Shown here: positions 22,261 to 32,771 of the stretch, piece by piece
How the letters are laid out: each line of letters opens with the position of its first letter
Numbering within the stretch: position 1 is the first letter of the stretch
Notes under the pieces: generated by a model
The model's input: the letters and a program-made list of their open reading frames with translations, nothing else
What the model was told of the DNA's origin: nothing
Database searches by the model: none
Assembly (NCBI GenBank): GCA_964023275.1
Contig: OZ029914.1
Location: forward strand, 9,679,561 to 9,743,560
Direction: 5' to 3'
Source of the DNA: Norana najaformis
Taxonomy: Eukaryota; Annelida; Clitellata; Crassiclitellata; Hormogastridae
DNA: 64,000 nt
Position numbers and translations under genes: made by a program

Positions 22261-23269
22261 CGTCCAGCACCTAACTGCTTTGACCTGCAGCCTAAGCCAC
22301 ATTTGATTCTTTCTGCCATCGAATTTCTGTTGCAATAAGTAGGCATTGTTCATGGACATGTCCAATAAATGATGTACAATCTTCTTATACCACTTCGAAG
22401 ACTTTCTGAGTGGGATGTAGTAAGCTGATCAGAGCGATCAACTGCGCTCACGTAGTTCTTTTAGTCCACTACAGTCTTGTTTCCTAATCTGTTCAGGAAT
22501 ACTCACCCTTCCTATTCATTCTTGGCCCCAAAGCCTACTTATTTATGAAGCCAGCCGTCGGATAGCACCTACCCGTCAAAAGAATTATAACATGAACTCC
22601 GGTTTATGCATGGCTTCCCATATAGTAAGTGACAAGATATCTCGTCCTCGGCGCCTGAAAACCTGGAAAATAGGATCCGATATTTCGTTCTCGGCAGGTA
22701 ATGTGTAATATGGCACCATTTCACACGTCTATACATAACACACGTCTATACATAGACCAACATAGAGCTACGCCTGCCAATACTCCAAAGCGAAAACGAA
22801 GATTTTGTTGCTCATAAGCTGAAGTTTGAGTAAATTGTTGTCAAAAGATTAGTCAAAACGACAAACAGTCGGAAAAGAGGCGTTATATAACGATTTCAAC
22901 AGCGATTTTACTCATTAGGCTTATAAGCTCGTAAAAACCACGGGTCATGAAAATATTTGAGCTCTTCTTTGACGTCTCTGATAATTATGACAGTGTTGCT
23001 GATTATGACGGTGAAATAACTTATGGAGATGGGGCACAGATAGTTTTTAAAATGTTGTTAAATTCCACATGGTAATAGGTTGTAGCTCAAGTGCCTACCA
23101 GGGTTGGCACCCTATGGGCCCAATGGATTTGGCTATATGGGAAGAAAAAGATCATCGTAATCGATATTAATCATAATTTCGACAATTTCTTAAGCATTAC
23201 GCAAAAGCGAAACCCGTAAACTGACGCCCATCATGGCATTTGTTAATTGTACACGATTTTCTCTAGCGA
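22261..23269. other. No recognisable gene
   Basis: No coding similarity, RNA gene or repeat recognised. Confidence 0.45.
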
Positions 23270-23480
23270 ACGCATGCCTCGACCCTGCTCATTTTTCACC
23301 ACCGCTGCCCGTTTGAATTGGTTCTATGGCAGTTAACGTCCCCATGTGTGGACCGTGCTACCAAGAGATTCAAATCTATGAAATGAGCCAGGGTCGGTAT
23401 GCGAACTGGCATCCTCACGCTCAGAAGTGTCTTGACGTACGCCTAGCATTTAACCAATGAAGCTAACCCGGTAATGGTGA
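23270..23480 (-). mobile_element. SINE-1, tRNA-derived, nearly full length
   Basis: The minus strand shows an A-box-like GTTAGCTTCATTGGTTAAAT, then a B-box-like AGTTCGCATACC. A body containing GGTAGCACGGTCC follows, and then the shared 3' module ATTCAAACGGGCAGCGGTGG. This is the most complete copy in the window and defines the family. Confidence 0.75.
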
Positions 23481-23694
23481 GCGTACGTTACTTGTCGCTT
23501 GACAGTTTCAAATTAACTGCGAAGGCAAGTGTGCCTATAGTTGGCTACTTTTAATTAAAGAATTGGAGTAAGAAGTCGATTTTACTTTTTTGAACCCTAT
23601 TTCAAAATTTTTTAGATTTTCTGCGAGTTAGTAATCTTTACGCCTTTAGGATATTGCAATGCTATTCTTGCAGACCTATCAAACTATCTAGCAC

Positions 23695-24112
23695 TTCTCA
23701 CCCTCCCGTCACCTCATCCGTAAATTTCGGATTCATTTATAGCCATAGCTGTCCAACCTGTCTGGAATAAACTCCGGCCACAATTACGACAATTATCGGA
23801 CCCATCATACGAACTCAACAACATTTCTCCGTTTATAATTTCAGAATAGGTCTTTCACTGGAAACTGAAAAGACTCCTCTTGCAGAACTCCTATCCTGAT
23901 TCTATACCTGTTTCCATTATCTATCTTGCTGCTCCAATTCTAAACGTCTTACAGTCTGCCTACCTGACTCTTGAATCTTGGCCTGGAACCGAACCCTTCC
24001 TGCGTATCGATTTTGTTTTGACGGAGTGTTTGTGAAGAAGCTGATTCCCGCGACTTAGTTTTCATTGGGCGCTGTAGAATTCTTGAGCTCTCGATCACAA
24101 TACAATTACGAT
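23695..24112 (+). mobile_element. LINE family A 3' end
   Basis: RT C-terminal remnant (text matching LAIxxxTCLEQT and the TTATCGGACCCATCATACGA block), then the family A UTR with CTGACTCTTGAATCTTGGCC and TCGATTTTGTTTTGAC. The tail is TACAATTACGATCG. Confidence 0.8.
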
Positions 24113-24350
24113 CGTAGACATCAACTAGAGTCTGCCCAAAATGTGCCACCCGAATCGTGACAAACCTGCCAAATTCTCGCACGTTTCGGGCGAGAAACAC
24201 TTCTTGTCCCATGCTGCCGTACTGCGGTCCAGTGGTCCATTTTTGCGGAATAGTCTCTTGCGTGGAATTTAAAAAGCGCTATAAAATGTGCAGAAACATA
24301 CAATCATTATATTAAATCACGATAAACGCCTTATTATGATATTTTAGTAA

Positions 24351-24560
24351 TAGTCTTGCGGTTAGCATACTGAGCTGCTATTCGACAGGTTGGGGTTCAA
24401 ATCGTTGCCATCGCAGAATTTCTTGTTTCGAAATTTCGGCTCCACGTGCATACCCAAGTCAACTCAGCTATAAGGAATACAATGTCAGTGGGACGATCAG
24501 CCGTCTTGAGAGAGGACTGGCCACCCGCATTCATATGCAGAGGATAAGAAAATGAAGTTT
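24351..24560 (+). mobile_element. tRNA-derived SINE-3
   Basis: The head has GCGGTTAGCATACTGAGCTG (A-box region) and GGGGTTCAAATC (B-box). The body includes CCCAAGTCAACTCAGCTATA. A third tRNA-derived family, distinct from SINE-1 and SINE-2. Confidence 0.6.
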
Positions 24561-24635
24561 CTAACAGTTCATGTTATTATTAATTCTGCATTTAATAAGC
24601 GTCACTATTTAATGACTAAGCACAAATCGATGACG

Positions 24636-24756
24636 CTGAGCAATTGTGAGTGAAGGACTTGCTCAAGGTCCCTACACAGCAACCGTCCGAGGGAAGGCTC
24701 GAACCTGTATTGCGCGTAACAAGCCAAGCGCTCTAACCAATTGCCTGCCGTGTCCC
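24636..24756 (-). mobile_element. tRNA-derived SINE-2
   Basis: The minus strand reads GGCAATTGGTTAGAGCGCTT (A-box region), then CAGGTTCGAGCC (B-box), then a 3' part with GTCCTTCACTCACAATTG. This is the uninterrupted counterpart of the split copy at 14390-14718. Confidence 0.7.
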
Positions 24757-25751
24757 ACTATCCATGGTTGCCTCAGGTTTAGCTTAAGCAACTGCTTCTT
24801 TTAATATTTAATATACTCCATTGATTCGCAAGATAATCACTGACCTTCAACACGATGTCAGTCAATTCGCTAGATGGCACATTCCTCATAAGCTGCGTGC
24901 CGCGTTACAATCTTCAGTTGACAATCTCCATCTGGCGAATGTTATGGAACTAGAACGGATTAGCTCATGACCCGTCATGAGTGGTTTGCATTCATTACCA
25001 TTAAAAATTACTAAATTCTTTATTTTTAATAAAGTTGAATTTATTTAAACTTAACTTCAGTATTGTTCTGCTGTGTCTATTTGCAAATTTAAATTTCATA
25101 AATTTTTGTCTTTTTCAAGTTGCTTTGTAAAATTTCATTGAGCTTAACTTTAATTTTACTACTATTTTACAGGTACTCCAGTTTGCGACAGCCAGCTAGT
25201 TTGTTTGTCAGAATTGGTGCCATGTGAGGCATCAATTTGACGGGGTAAATTTGAATTAGAAAAAGGACTCATATTCGATTTTACCACGTTCCCTTAGACT
25301 GATCTGCTGGATTTCTACCGCTTACATTTCGCTTTCACTTAGCATTCAGCCGAAATTGCCTATTATACTCTTTAGCGCAATAGAAGTTAAGGTATTAAAC
25401 AAGATTTATATCGTTTTTAAACAATTTGACTCACCAAAAGTCGGACAAATGCCTGCGAGAACTGGACAAGACAAAAATGTAAATCAATCATTCATTCAGT
25501 GCATTTATACAGCGCCTCCATGGGATAAATATATGCCATACATAGCTAGATCACTCCGATGATTCTGGACAAGATTTTAATAATTCTCATAAGTGAAAAC
25601 AATAAGGCATTTGCATATAAGTTCTCATCAAGATTTTAGAGAAATTAACAACAGTTTAATTAGGCCATATATACTTCATTATCAATCTACTGATAAAACA
25701 AACATAAAATGACTTTGATTGCAAGTTAAGATATTATTATATTTTGATTAA
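24757..25751. other. No recognisable gene
   Basis: AT-rich sequence downstream of the NHL exon. An ORF at 25356-25562 has no recognised motif. Confidence 0.45.
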
Positions 25752-26681
25752 TTATCTAAACTCAAAAATCAAAATTCGTCCTCCATTGTCCTCCTCTCTG
25801 TCAGCCACAAACAGTCGGTTATTTGTCTGATCCAGAAGAATCCTCCGCGGAAATTGCAATCCGTGTTTTTCTACTGAGAGAATTTCTCTCTTAAATTCCA
25901 AATTAGAATCCAATAACAAAACTCGACTGTTTTCTCCATCGACGACCAACACGAATCCATTTCCATCGACGGCCAAATATACTGGTTTAGTCATTTGTCC
26001 GTTGGTCGATCCAGGTTTTCCACCGAATGACTTCTTAAGTTTTCCATCTGCGTCCACTGTACACACTCTGTGCAGATCATCACCATAAAAGCCAAGACTG
26101 ACCAGGAAATGACCACTGGTCAGTTTTATAGCATGCAATGGATGAAGAATATCTGGGTATGATCCAACTGGCCAACGAAAACCTATGTCTGATGATAGAT
26201 TCATTTCGCGGATCAATTGTCCATCCGACGAATATTCATTCAATTTATTTTTATCAAAAACAGTTAATATGACATTAGATTCATCTGTAACAGACAGACC
26301 ATATCCATAATCGTCTCCTGTTGACCATTTCTTTATTAATTTTCCATTTGGATCAACTCTCAAGATTTCACTCGACCGACCATAAGATGCCTTTAAATCG
26401 AAGATGTAGAGACATTTATTTCTGTTGCAGGATCCTATGTCATATGGATTAATTAATTCCTTCAAATTCCATCGACGACTAAAACTGAATTTCATAGAAT
26501 CGAAAACTTCAACTTCTGAACTCCCTAGAGTCAAAACAAACAATTCTTTCTCTAAGATCGGTTTTTCTTATGTGCGTTCTGTCTAAGATCGTCAATCCAC
26601 GGATCGATTTATTTTTCACTTCAGCAGCTTTTGTTCTGATCGTCTGAACTAAAACTGGGTCCAAGTTGAAACGAAGTTTAC
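25752..26681 (-). CDS. NHL-repeat terminal exon
   Basis: A large 3' exon ending at a TAA (25752-25754). The acceptor is CTATTTTCAG immediately before GTAAACTTCG at 26681, and it opens in phase 1. From 26543 down it encodes about 263 residues with repeated NHL/beta-propeller strands, for example RVDPNGKLIKKW, TVDADGKLKKSFG and PVYLAVDGNGFVLVVDGENS. Such propellers bind RNA or protein, often at the C-terminus of TRIM-type proteins. The first part (26681-26560, KLRFNLDPVLVQTIRTKAAE, then IRGLTILDRT) is out of frame with the rest because of a roughly 31-nt disturbance near 26551-26591. The phase matches the CARD and coiled-coil exons upstream, so it may be the last exon of that locus. The frame break could be mutation or assembly error. 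Confidence 0.75.
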
Positions 26682-27429
26682 CTGAAAATAGGAACAAATT
26701 TATTACTTTTCTATAAATATCATATCAGTCTTTCATCTTTAAGATATCACTTCTCAAAAAACTTCAAGAGGCGACGACGACTACTATGATGATATCTGGG
26801 GATCAGACACAAATTCTGGCAGAAGACGAGACATAGGCCTAAACATTGAGAGACACCTAGAGCGACCGAAAGACACAACAACCGATACAGATATAGAGAC
26901 AGGCAGAAAGACATAAAGAACCCCTAAGTCCGTCAAATGCATTGCCAAGGTCGTCGAATCACTGCGAAGTATGGAACGCCGATTCCTTGAAAATGTATCG
27001 TCGCTTATAACTGATAAAAACTGATTATATAAGATAAAACCATAAGTTTTCTTTACTCTTGATTATAGAAAAATTTTGCAATTATTTAATCTTCAAATTC
27101 CATATTTCTGCTACAACGCTGACTTGGATTATTCGAACCGACGATAAAAAATGATTAGTTTTTAAGGACCGCTGCAGTTGAAAAAGCCTTCAATCTAATG
27201 ATCGGCGCCCAATAGCCGTTGCGTGAAAACTAAAGTCATCATCACTAAAGTCATAATCAATAAATAATATATATCACTGTAATCTTGTGAAAATACGCTT
27301 TTCTGTTATTATTTTAAACCGTTATGGGTTATTAAAATCATAAAGCCTTTGATTTCTCTCGTTTTGGTACGGTATGTGGATTACCGCGGACACATATAAA
27401 CACATTCAGACAATGCTGCACCAATCTGT
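26682..27429. other. Intron-like sequence with a remnant of the locus duplication
   Basis: Contains TCTAATGATCGGCGCCCAAT at about 27194-27213. The same motif recurs at 36640, 42672 and 44014 in introns of the coiled-coil array, showing that this stretch shares ancestry with those units. Confidence 0.5.
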
Positions 27430-27434
27430 GTATG

Positions 27435-27657
27435 TATGGCGTTATTCTTATAACGCCTGGATAATGACAATACTACTTTATTATACTACCTTGATCTACG
27501 CTACGTACAGGCTACTCAATGCTACTAGCTACTAAGTGTTCCGGTAGCGTTTATCGTGCGGGCGTCCGTATTAGAATGCCATGTCCAGGGCAGTGTTCGT
27601 GCCGCGTGGCGTTGTGGTAGGGGCGTGGCCTAACGGCTGGCCAATCATATCCTTACA
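27435..27657 (-). repeat. 3' LTR of the gypsy element
   Basis: On the minus strand starts TGTAAGGATATGATTGGCC and ends AACGCCATA. 223 bp; about 96% identical to the 5' LTR. Confidence 0.92.
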
Positions 27658-27668
27658 TCTCCCTTCAT
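27658..27668 (-). promoter_or_regulatory. Polypurine tract
   Basis: AATGAAGGGAGA directly precedes the 3' LTR on the minus strand, the place where plus-strand DNA synthesis is primed. Confidence 0.6.
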
Positions 27669-27759
27669 TAAAAACTTCGGACCGTCTCCCTTCGCTACTA
27701 AAAATAATCAAGCGTCAACAAACTAGACTAAAGGACATCTAAGTTTCTAGTCGTCTGCT

Positions 27760-28660
27760 TTGACAGTCTTAGTTCCGGTATTTTTTTTATGGTTGGGTCC
27801 TTCGTTAAGTGGCGGAGTAGGTGGGTTCGCCGCTAGTGCTGGTGACCGGGTGGAGGTTTCGTCGTCCTCGCTGTCCGTTCGAATCAGAATAGGCGGTTCG
27901 CCGCTGAAAGCGTACATGCTTGGATGTCCGCCGACGCGTAGTACCATCGACGCGCATTCTGACCGTTTGACCGACAGGCAGGGTGGTATGCTGCTTAGTG
28001 CGGCAGTCGTAGTAAAAGACCTGACTTTCCTTTGATGTGGTCAGCGCTGATTGAGCTGAGGCTGAATTGGGTGTTGCCAAGAGTGGTGCCTTTGTTGGCA
28101 ACTGAGTCCGCGTGCGTCGGCCGAAGATGAGCTGCGCGGGGCTCTGCCATGGACGGTGACGGTGTCGGTTGTGTGGGAGCCGGAGTTATCTTCCCTCTGC
28201 CCGTCTCTAGCTGTTTGAGTCTCGGAGGTTTGGCATTCGTTTTCGCCCCCTGAGCTTCGGCTGAGGAGGGGTTTGACAACAGGGGAACAGCTGTCGGTCG
28301 GTTGTTTCGGGTCTGTGGTTGAAATTTGGCACCAACGTCGCACTTTGTTGCTCCATCGCTTATCGCTGTCGTTCTGCACCCAGTATCTTGTCTGTAGCGC
28401 CCCGGGGGATAACACGGTGGTCTTTGAATGCAGGGTCTCCGCTGCTGAGTTTAACTGCGAACTCCGGTTACGGTCGTAAAACTACCGTTATTTCCGCTTT
28501 TGAATGAGGCGATCCCGTTGCTATTAGCTCCTGATATTCACTATCGGCTTCTGCAGCGGTTCGACTGGCATTGATCATTCGTTCCGGAATGAGCCTGTTT
28601 ATACACTCGAGCTGCTGATCCCTTATCGACGCATCTGGTAACTCGTTTTCAGCGATGTTT
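27760..28660 (-). pseudogene. Pol remnants (linker and integrase tail)
   Basis: About 28660-28420 on the minus strand includes SEYQELIATG and AFKDHRVIPRGA, like the segment between RNase H and integrase in gypsy pol. About 28040-27900 gives YYDCRTKQHTTLPVGQTVRM, typical of the integrase C-terminal region. The intervening 28400-28040 is Pro/Thr-rich in several frames. The RT and integrase catalytic cores are absent. Confidence 0.65.
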
Positions 28661-28704
28661 TGAGAGCTGTTTTGAGAGACGGCCTATATTCTCATCGACC
28701 GCTC

Positions 28705-29860
28705 TCACGAGATCCAGGTCCCGGCATGGCCTAGTATGGCCTGCCCATGCTTCTCTTCAACGTAAAAGTCTGCAGCATATTCTTGCGCGTTGCGTAAGTG
28801 TCTCAGCGTTAACGTTATCATACCTCTCGTCTGTAGCTCCTTCCGGTCGAACATTCGCAGTCTTGCCTCTGCCGGACGTATTTCATGGCTTCGACCGAGG
28901 GCACTGACGACTGATGCAGGAATTACGTTGTCTGTCGCGCCGCAGTCAAGTAGGAATCGGATCGTCTGTTCGTCGATTTGCATGTGCGTATGCCAGCGAT
29001 CAATGTTCGGGGTCCCGAGCGTCAGCAATTCCTCTTCACGGTCCAGTACGCATACTTCCGGTCTCGGGTTGGTCGCTTGTCGCCAAAGACAGCTCGCAGC
29101 AAAGTGGTTTTGCTTCCCGCATTGTCTGCAGGTTTGCCCATAAGCGGGGCACGATTCTCGTCTTGCGTCATGCGTCCGGCCACAGTACTTAGATTTTCGG
29201 CCAACCTGGGTATTATCTAAACCATAGGCTGGTTTGTTTTGCTGTCGCGAGCGGGGCCGTCTGTTGTTGCTGCGAGCCGGCTGCGTCCGTGAGAGCGCGT
29301 CGACGTGCTGGTCAAAGTCTGTCCTGGCTCTGAGCTGGCTTCCTGCTGCCTCACAGGATCTGCACACGTCGATTGCCCTTTCGAGCGTTAACTCGCGAAT
29401 TTGCAGGAGTTTTCGTCGCGTCGAGTCATCTTGAATGCCCATGAGAATGCGATCCCGAACCATGGAATCTTCGACTCCTCCAAATTGACACGTTTTAGCC
29501 ATCCTGCGGATGTCGCCCAAGAAAAGGTCAAAACGCTCACCTTTCTCTTGGTTGCGTTTGTAGAAAAGATAGCGTTCGTATGTTACGTTGACTGATCCTA
29601 TATAGAATTCTTGTAGCGCCGCCACTACTCTGTCGACGTCTCGTCGTTGGGCTTTTCTGGTAGCTGTAGACTTCTGAAGGCGTCGTATGCCTCTCCGCCG
29701 AGGCAGGTGAGGAAGATGGCTGCCCTCTTTTCTGAACTGGCGTCTGTCGGATCCGCTGCCAGCTCATAAGTTTGCCACTGTTCCTTGAATCTCTGCCATT
29801 GTCGGCAACGTTGCTTCCTGTTACGCGTAACGGATCGGGTAGTCTCAAGTTCGTATTCAT
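28705..29860 (-). pseudogene. Gypsy gag-protease, frameshifted
   Basis: The minus-strand start is MNTNLRLPDPLRVTGSNVAD at 29860. The frame then shifts near 29800 (continuing QRFKEQWQTYELAADPTDAS and AAIFLTCLGGEAYDAF) and again near 29640, after which 28705-29625 is open. That part holds the gag capsid tail (ERYLFYKRNQEKGERFDLFL), two Cys/His knuckles (YCGRTHDARRESC and CRQCGKQNHFAASC) and an aspartic protease active site in FLLDCGATDNVIP (Asp-Cys-Gly-Ala rather than the more usual Asp-Ser/Thr-Gly-Ala). The two frameshifts preclude a normal gag protein. Confidence 0.88.
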
Positions 29861-29947
29861 TTCCAGTTTTTTCAGAGTGCGACCTCTCGAAGCTTATCTA
29901 TTCGAGTTTGTCGACCTAGCTGTATGGAGCGAGTGTGTTCAGATCAA

Positions 29948-29961
29948 CACTTCTGACACCA
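29948..29961 (-). promoter_or_regulatory. Primer binding site
   Basis: TGGTGTCAGAAGTG directly follows the 5' LTR. TGG complements a tRNA 3' CCA. The tRNA species is not determined here. Confidence 0.6.
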
Positions 29962-30184
29962 TATGGCGTTAGTCTTATAATGCCTGGATAATGACAATAC
30001 TGCTTTATTATACTACCATGATCTACGCTACGTACAGGCTACTCAATGCTACTAGCTACTAAGTGTTCCGGTAGTGTTTATCGTCCGGGCGTCCGTTTTA
30101 GAATGCCATGTCCAGGGCAGTGTCCGTGCCGCGTGGCGTTGCGGTAGGGGCGTGGCCTAACGGCTGGCCAATCATATCCTTACA
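29962..30184 (-). repeat. 5' LTR of the gypsy element
   Basis: Same length and ends as the 3' LTR. Followed on the minus strand by the primer-binding-site-like TGGTGTCAG. Confidence 0.92.
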
Positions 30185-30215
30185 GTATGTGATGGCCGGG
30201 ATATGGCAGCCTCAT

Positions 30216-30703
30216 TGTCACGGCCAAGATCAACAGTCAGCATGAAGGCGACTACAACATACGCCTGAGGTCGCCATTATAACATCGGAAAACAGACTAG
30301 GTCTTCCGATGAGCCTATCTGGGGATAGAGGCGTGAATCCCTCACAGACTCCAACAGCTATAGCGAGGGGCACGTGTAGGGGATAGACAATGCAGCTTTA
30401 TGGTCATGAATAGACACCACGTATACATTGGACGATACGAGGGAAGGGGACCATGTTCGGCGGACTTGGTTAAAAGGAGAATGCACTCAGGCGGGGAGGG
30501 AAGATTAAGATTCGAACACAGTGAAGTAGAGATCGGACGGAACACAGCAGTGAACGCCAGCTAAGAAGAACTCTTTAGATCGAACGCTAACTTTCTTTCC
30601 GCTATAGTTTTATTAATTAATATATTCTTTATTAAAATATCTCTTCGTATTGAGCGGACCCAGCACGTCTTGTTCGTGCTAGACTAGAGTCGAGAACGTG
30701 ACA
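30216..30703. repeat. Solo LTR
   Basis: 488 bp beginning TGTCACGGCC and ending AACGTGACA, so the ends are TGTCAC...GTGACA. It is flanked by an exact 5-bp direct repeat CTCAT (30211-30215 and 30704-30708). No internal retroviral-type genes lie next to it and its sequence differs from the gypsy LTRs, so it is the recombination remnant of a different LTR element. Confidence 0.82.
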
Positions 30704-30772
30704 CTCATCCCAAAGCCTAATATGCAAACTTGTAGACTTTACATCATAAAATATGACGTAATTATCAAATAA

Positions 30773-31018
30773 AATGTAGAACCTCAAATAGCAAAAAAAA
30801 TCGAATTTGATGGTAAATACAGAACCTCTATTGACCGTTATAATTTAAAGACTTCAATAGCTACCGATTGCTACCACAATCATGGTTTTATAACCTGTAA
30901 AAGCATTGAAAAGGACGTCTTAACAGTAAAAAAATTACTTATTGAGGATTATAATTCATCTAGCGCTTCTGGACAAGCTGTTTCTTTATACCCTTGCCTG
31001 GTGAGCCACTGTGGTTAA
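30773..31018 (+). pseudogene. Unidentified ORF fragment
   Basis: An 81-codon open frame with no ATG and protein-like composition: it reads KIEFDGKYRTSIDRYNLKTS, then IATDCYHNHGFITCKSIEKD, then LLIEDYNSSSASGQAVSLYP. The last few codons run into SINE-1, so the fragment was cut by that insertion or by a deletion. I do not recognise the family. It could be a piece of a transposon or an old exon; chance cannot be excluded at this length. Confidence 0.35.
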
Positions 31019-31105
31019 AACGTGTGTGAAGCGCCTCTGTGCGTGAGGATGCCGGTTCGCATACCGATAGTGGCTATATTTCAAAGATTTTAATCTCGGG
31101 CTAGC
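30999..31105 (+). mobile_element. SINE-1, 5' half
   Basis: GTGAGCCACTGTGGTTAAAA (A-box region), then ATGCCGGTTCGCATACC (B-box), then ATTTTAATCTCGGGCTAGCA. It is truncated where an RTE-like LINE begins. Confidence 0.7.
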
Positions 31106-32165
31106 ACGGTATCACGTGGGCGGTCCTGGACTCATATGGTGTAGACAACAAGCTAACATGCTTACTGAAGGAAATTAACAGCAATGCTAAAGCCGCGGTC
31201 CGGGTGTGCGGTGTTACTGGAAACTGGTTTGCCACTAATAGAGGCACAAGACAAGGTGACCCAGTTTCACCAAATGTCTTCATCACACACCTCGAAAGAA
31301 TACTGGACAAGGTAAAAGAAACTGATGCTGGAGTACTGGTCAGTGGAATGAGAATCATGGACCTCTGCTTTGCTGATGACATTGATTTGATTGATGAAGA
31401 CAAACAGCGATTGGAGTACACACTGCAAATGTTGAGCGACGAAGGAAGAAGATATGGCCTTACCATGAACCTGGACAAAACAAAGACAATGGTATTTGGC
31501 AAAAAGAACCTAACAAGAAAAATAACTCTAGATGGATTCCAGCTGGAAAATATTGAGAAGTTTACATACCTTGGATGCAATACGACATACGACCTAGACA
31601 ACAGGAAGGAGGTCCTCATTAGAATTGCAAAAGCAGCAGCATCATTAAAAGCCATGGTTAAGGTATGGAAAAGCAAAGCCATAAAGCTGGAAACAAAACT
31701 GAGCGTCCTGGGCACATGTATCTTCAGCAGCATGTTATACGGGTGCGAAGCTTGGGTGATCACTAAAGATCTTAAAAGAAGAATATTGGCCTTTGAAAGA
31801 AAGTGTTTCAGGAAGATTCTGAAAATATCATGGATACAAAAAGTAAGCAATGAAGAACTGTACAGACGGATACATCATAAAGAAAACTTAATGCAAAAAC
31901 TAATTCGAAGGAAATTAGGACTATTTGGCCATATATGCAGAATGAACAATGATAGGAAAATCAAAACACTATTGTTTGGAATGATGGATGGGAGTAACAG
32001 AAGAGGACGACCGCACAGGGAATGGGCGGACGACATAACTGAATGGTGTGGAACAACGCTTCAAGAGCTGAGCCATGCCGCACTGAACAGACAACAGTGG
32101 AAGAACATGGTGAAAATGGCATCGGACACCTACGGGCGCTGAGCCCACGGTTCATGATGATGATA
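31105..32165 (+). pseudogene. RTE-like LINE, 5' truncated
   Basis: Open from about 31112 (VLDSYGVDNKLTCLLKEINS) through RT motifs TRQGDPVSPNVF and LCFADDIDLID (catalytic Asp pair near 31372), the thumb (NLDKTKTMVFG, FTYLGCNTTYD) and the typical C-terminus (LGLFGHICRMNNDR, RRGRPHREWADDI, SDTYGR) to the stop at 32140-32142. A short UTR and a (GAT)n tail follow, interrupted by element 2. The first ATG at 31204 is internal to the domain, so the 5' part (endonuclease and fingers) is missing. The surviving frame has no stop or shift, making this one of the youngest LINE copies in the window. Confidence 0.88.
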
Positions 32166-32293
32166 ACACTGGCCAACAGAAAAATTTTTTTTTCTTGTTG
32201 CCTTCGGTTTTAGACCTGTTCTTGTGGTAATTTTGGGCGCTGATTCAGAAAATGTCATTGGATTGAGTGCATCAGGTCTAGTTTCTGAGATAT
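32166..32293 (+). repeat. Left terminal inverted repeat, element 2
   Basis: Starts ACACTGGCCAACA, includes a T-run absent from the other arm, then TTGTTGCCT, TTAGACCTGTT and GCTGATTC, and ends GAGATAT. Confidence 0.85.
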
Positions 32294-32607
32294 CGTCGAT
32301 TTTGTAAAGAAAACCCAGCCCACTCTTTAAACGATGTCTTTGGCAAAACTAAAATGTCATAATAAGCTTTATTTATGGCTAATTATAATTCTTGCTGATT
32401 CATATAATGCCTACATCCTTATAATGTAAAATCAGCATATCTTGCCGCGTGCTGAGATATTGCTGATTCAACGAAATAACTATTCCGTAGCCTACAGCTT
32501 ACTCAGCACTAAATTCATGGCCTCATTTAGAATTTATTTGTGCTTATACAGCGTTTCATGGTTTCGAACTATGTAAATAGATTATGCTGAAGTCAGCATT
32601 TATAGCC

Positions 32608-32615
32608 TATATAAA
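32608..32615 (+). promoter_or_regulatory. TATA box of element 2
   Basis: TATATAAA 164 bp upstream of the transposase ATG, preceded by GAAGTCAGCA as in element 1. Confidence 0.55.
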
Positions 32616-32771
32616 CCGCCTCCTGAAAGCTAGAGCAGCCGCAGTCGTCTTAGGGCATATTAAGAGTTCGTCGCAAGAACAATCTGTGAATGTGAGCATT
32701 AAATAACTACATGTTCTTACTATTTTTTAGGTTAGTCATTTAATTCCTCAGATGCGAACATCCTTAAGGTT

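Larger units (their letters stand above)
27435..30184 (-). mobile_element. Gypsy-type LTR retrotransposon, internally deleted
   Basis: 2,750 bp bounded by 223-bp direct LTRs and an exact 5-bp target duplication GTATG (27430-27434 and 30185-30189). Coding is on the minus strand. Gag, a zinc knuckle and protease are present. Reverse transcriptase, RNase H and the integrase core are missing, and only linker and integrase-tail remnants remain at 27760-28660. The LTRs differ at 9 of 223 positions by my count, pointing to a fairly recent insertion relative to the LINEs. It is not capable of autonomous movement. Confidence 0.92.
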
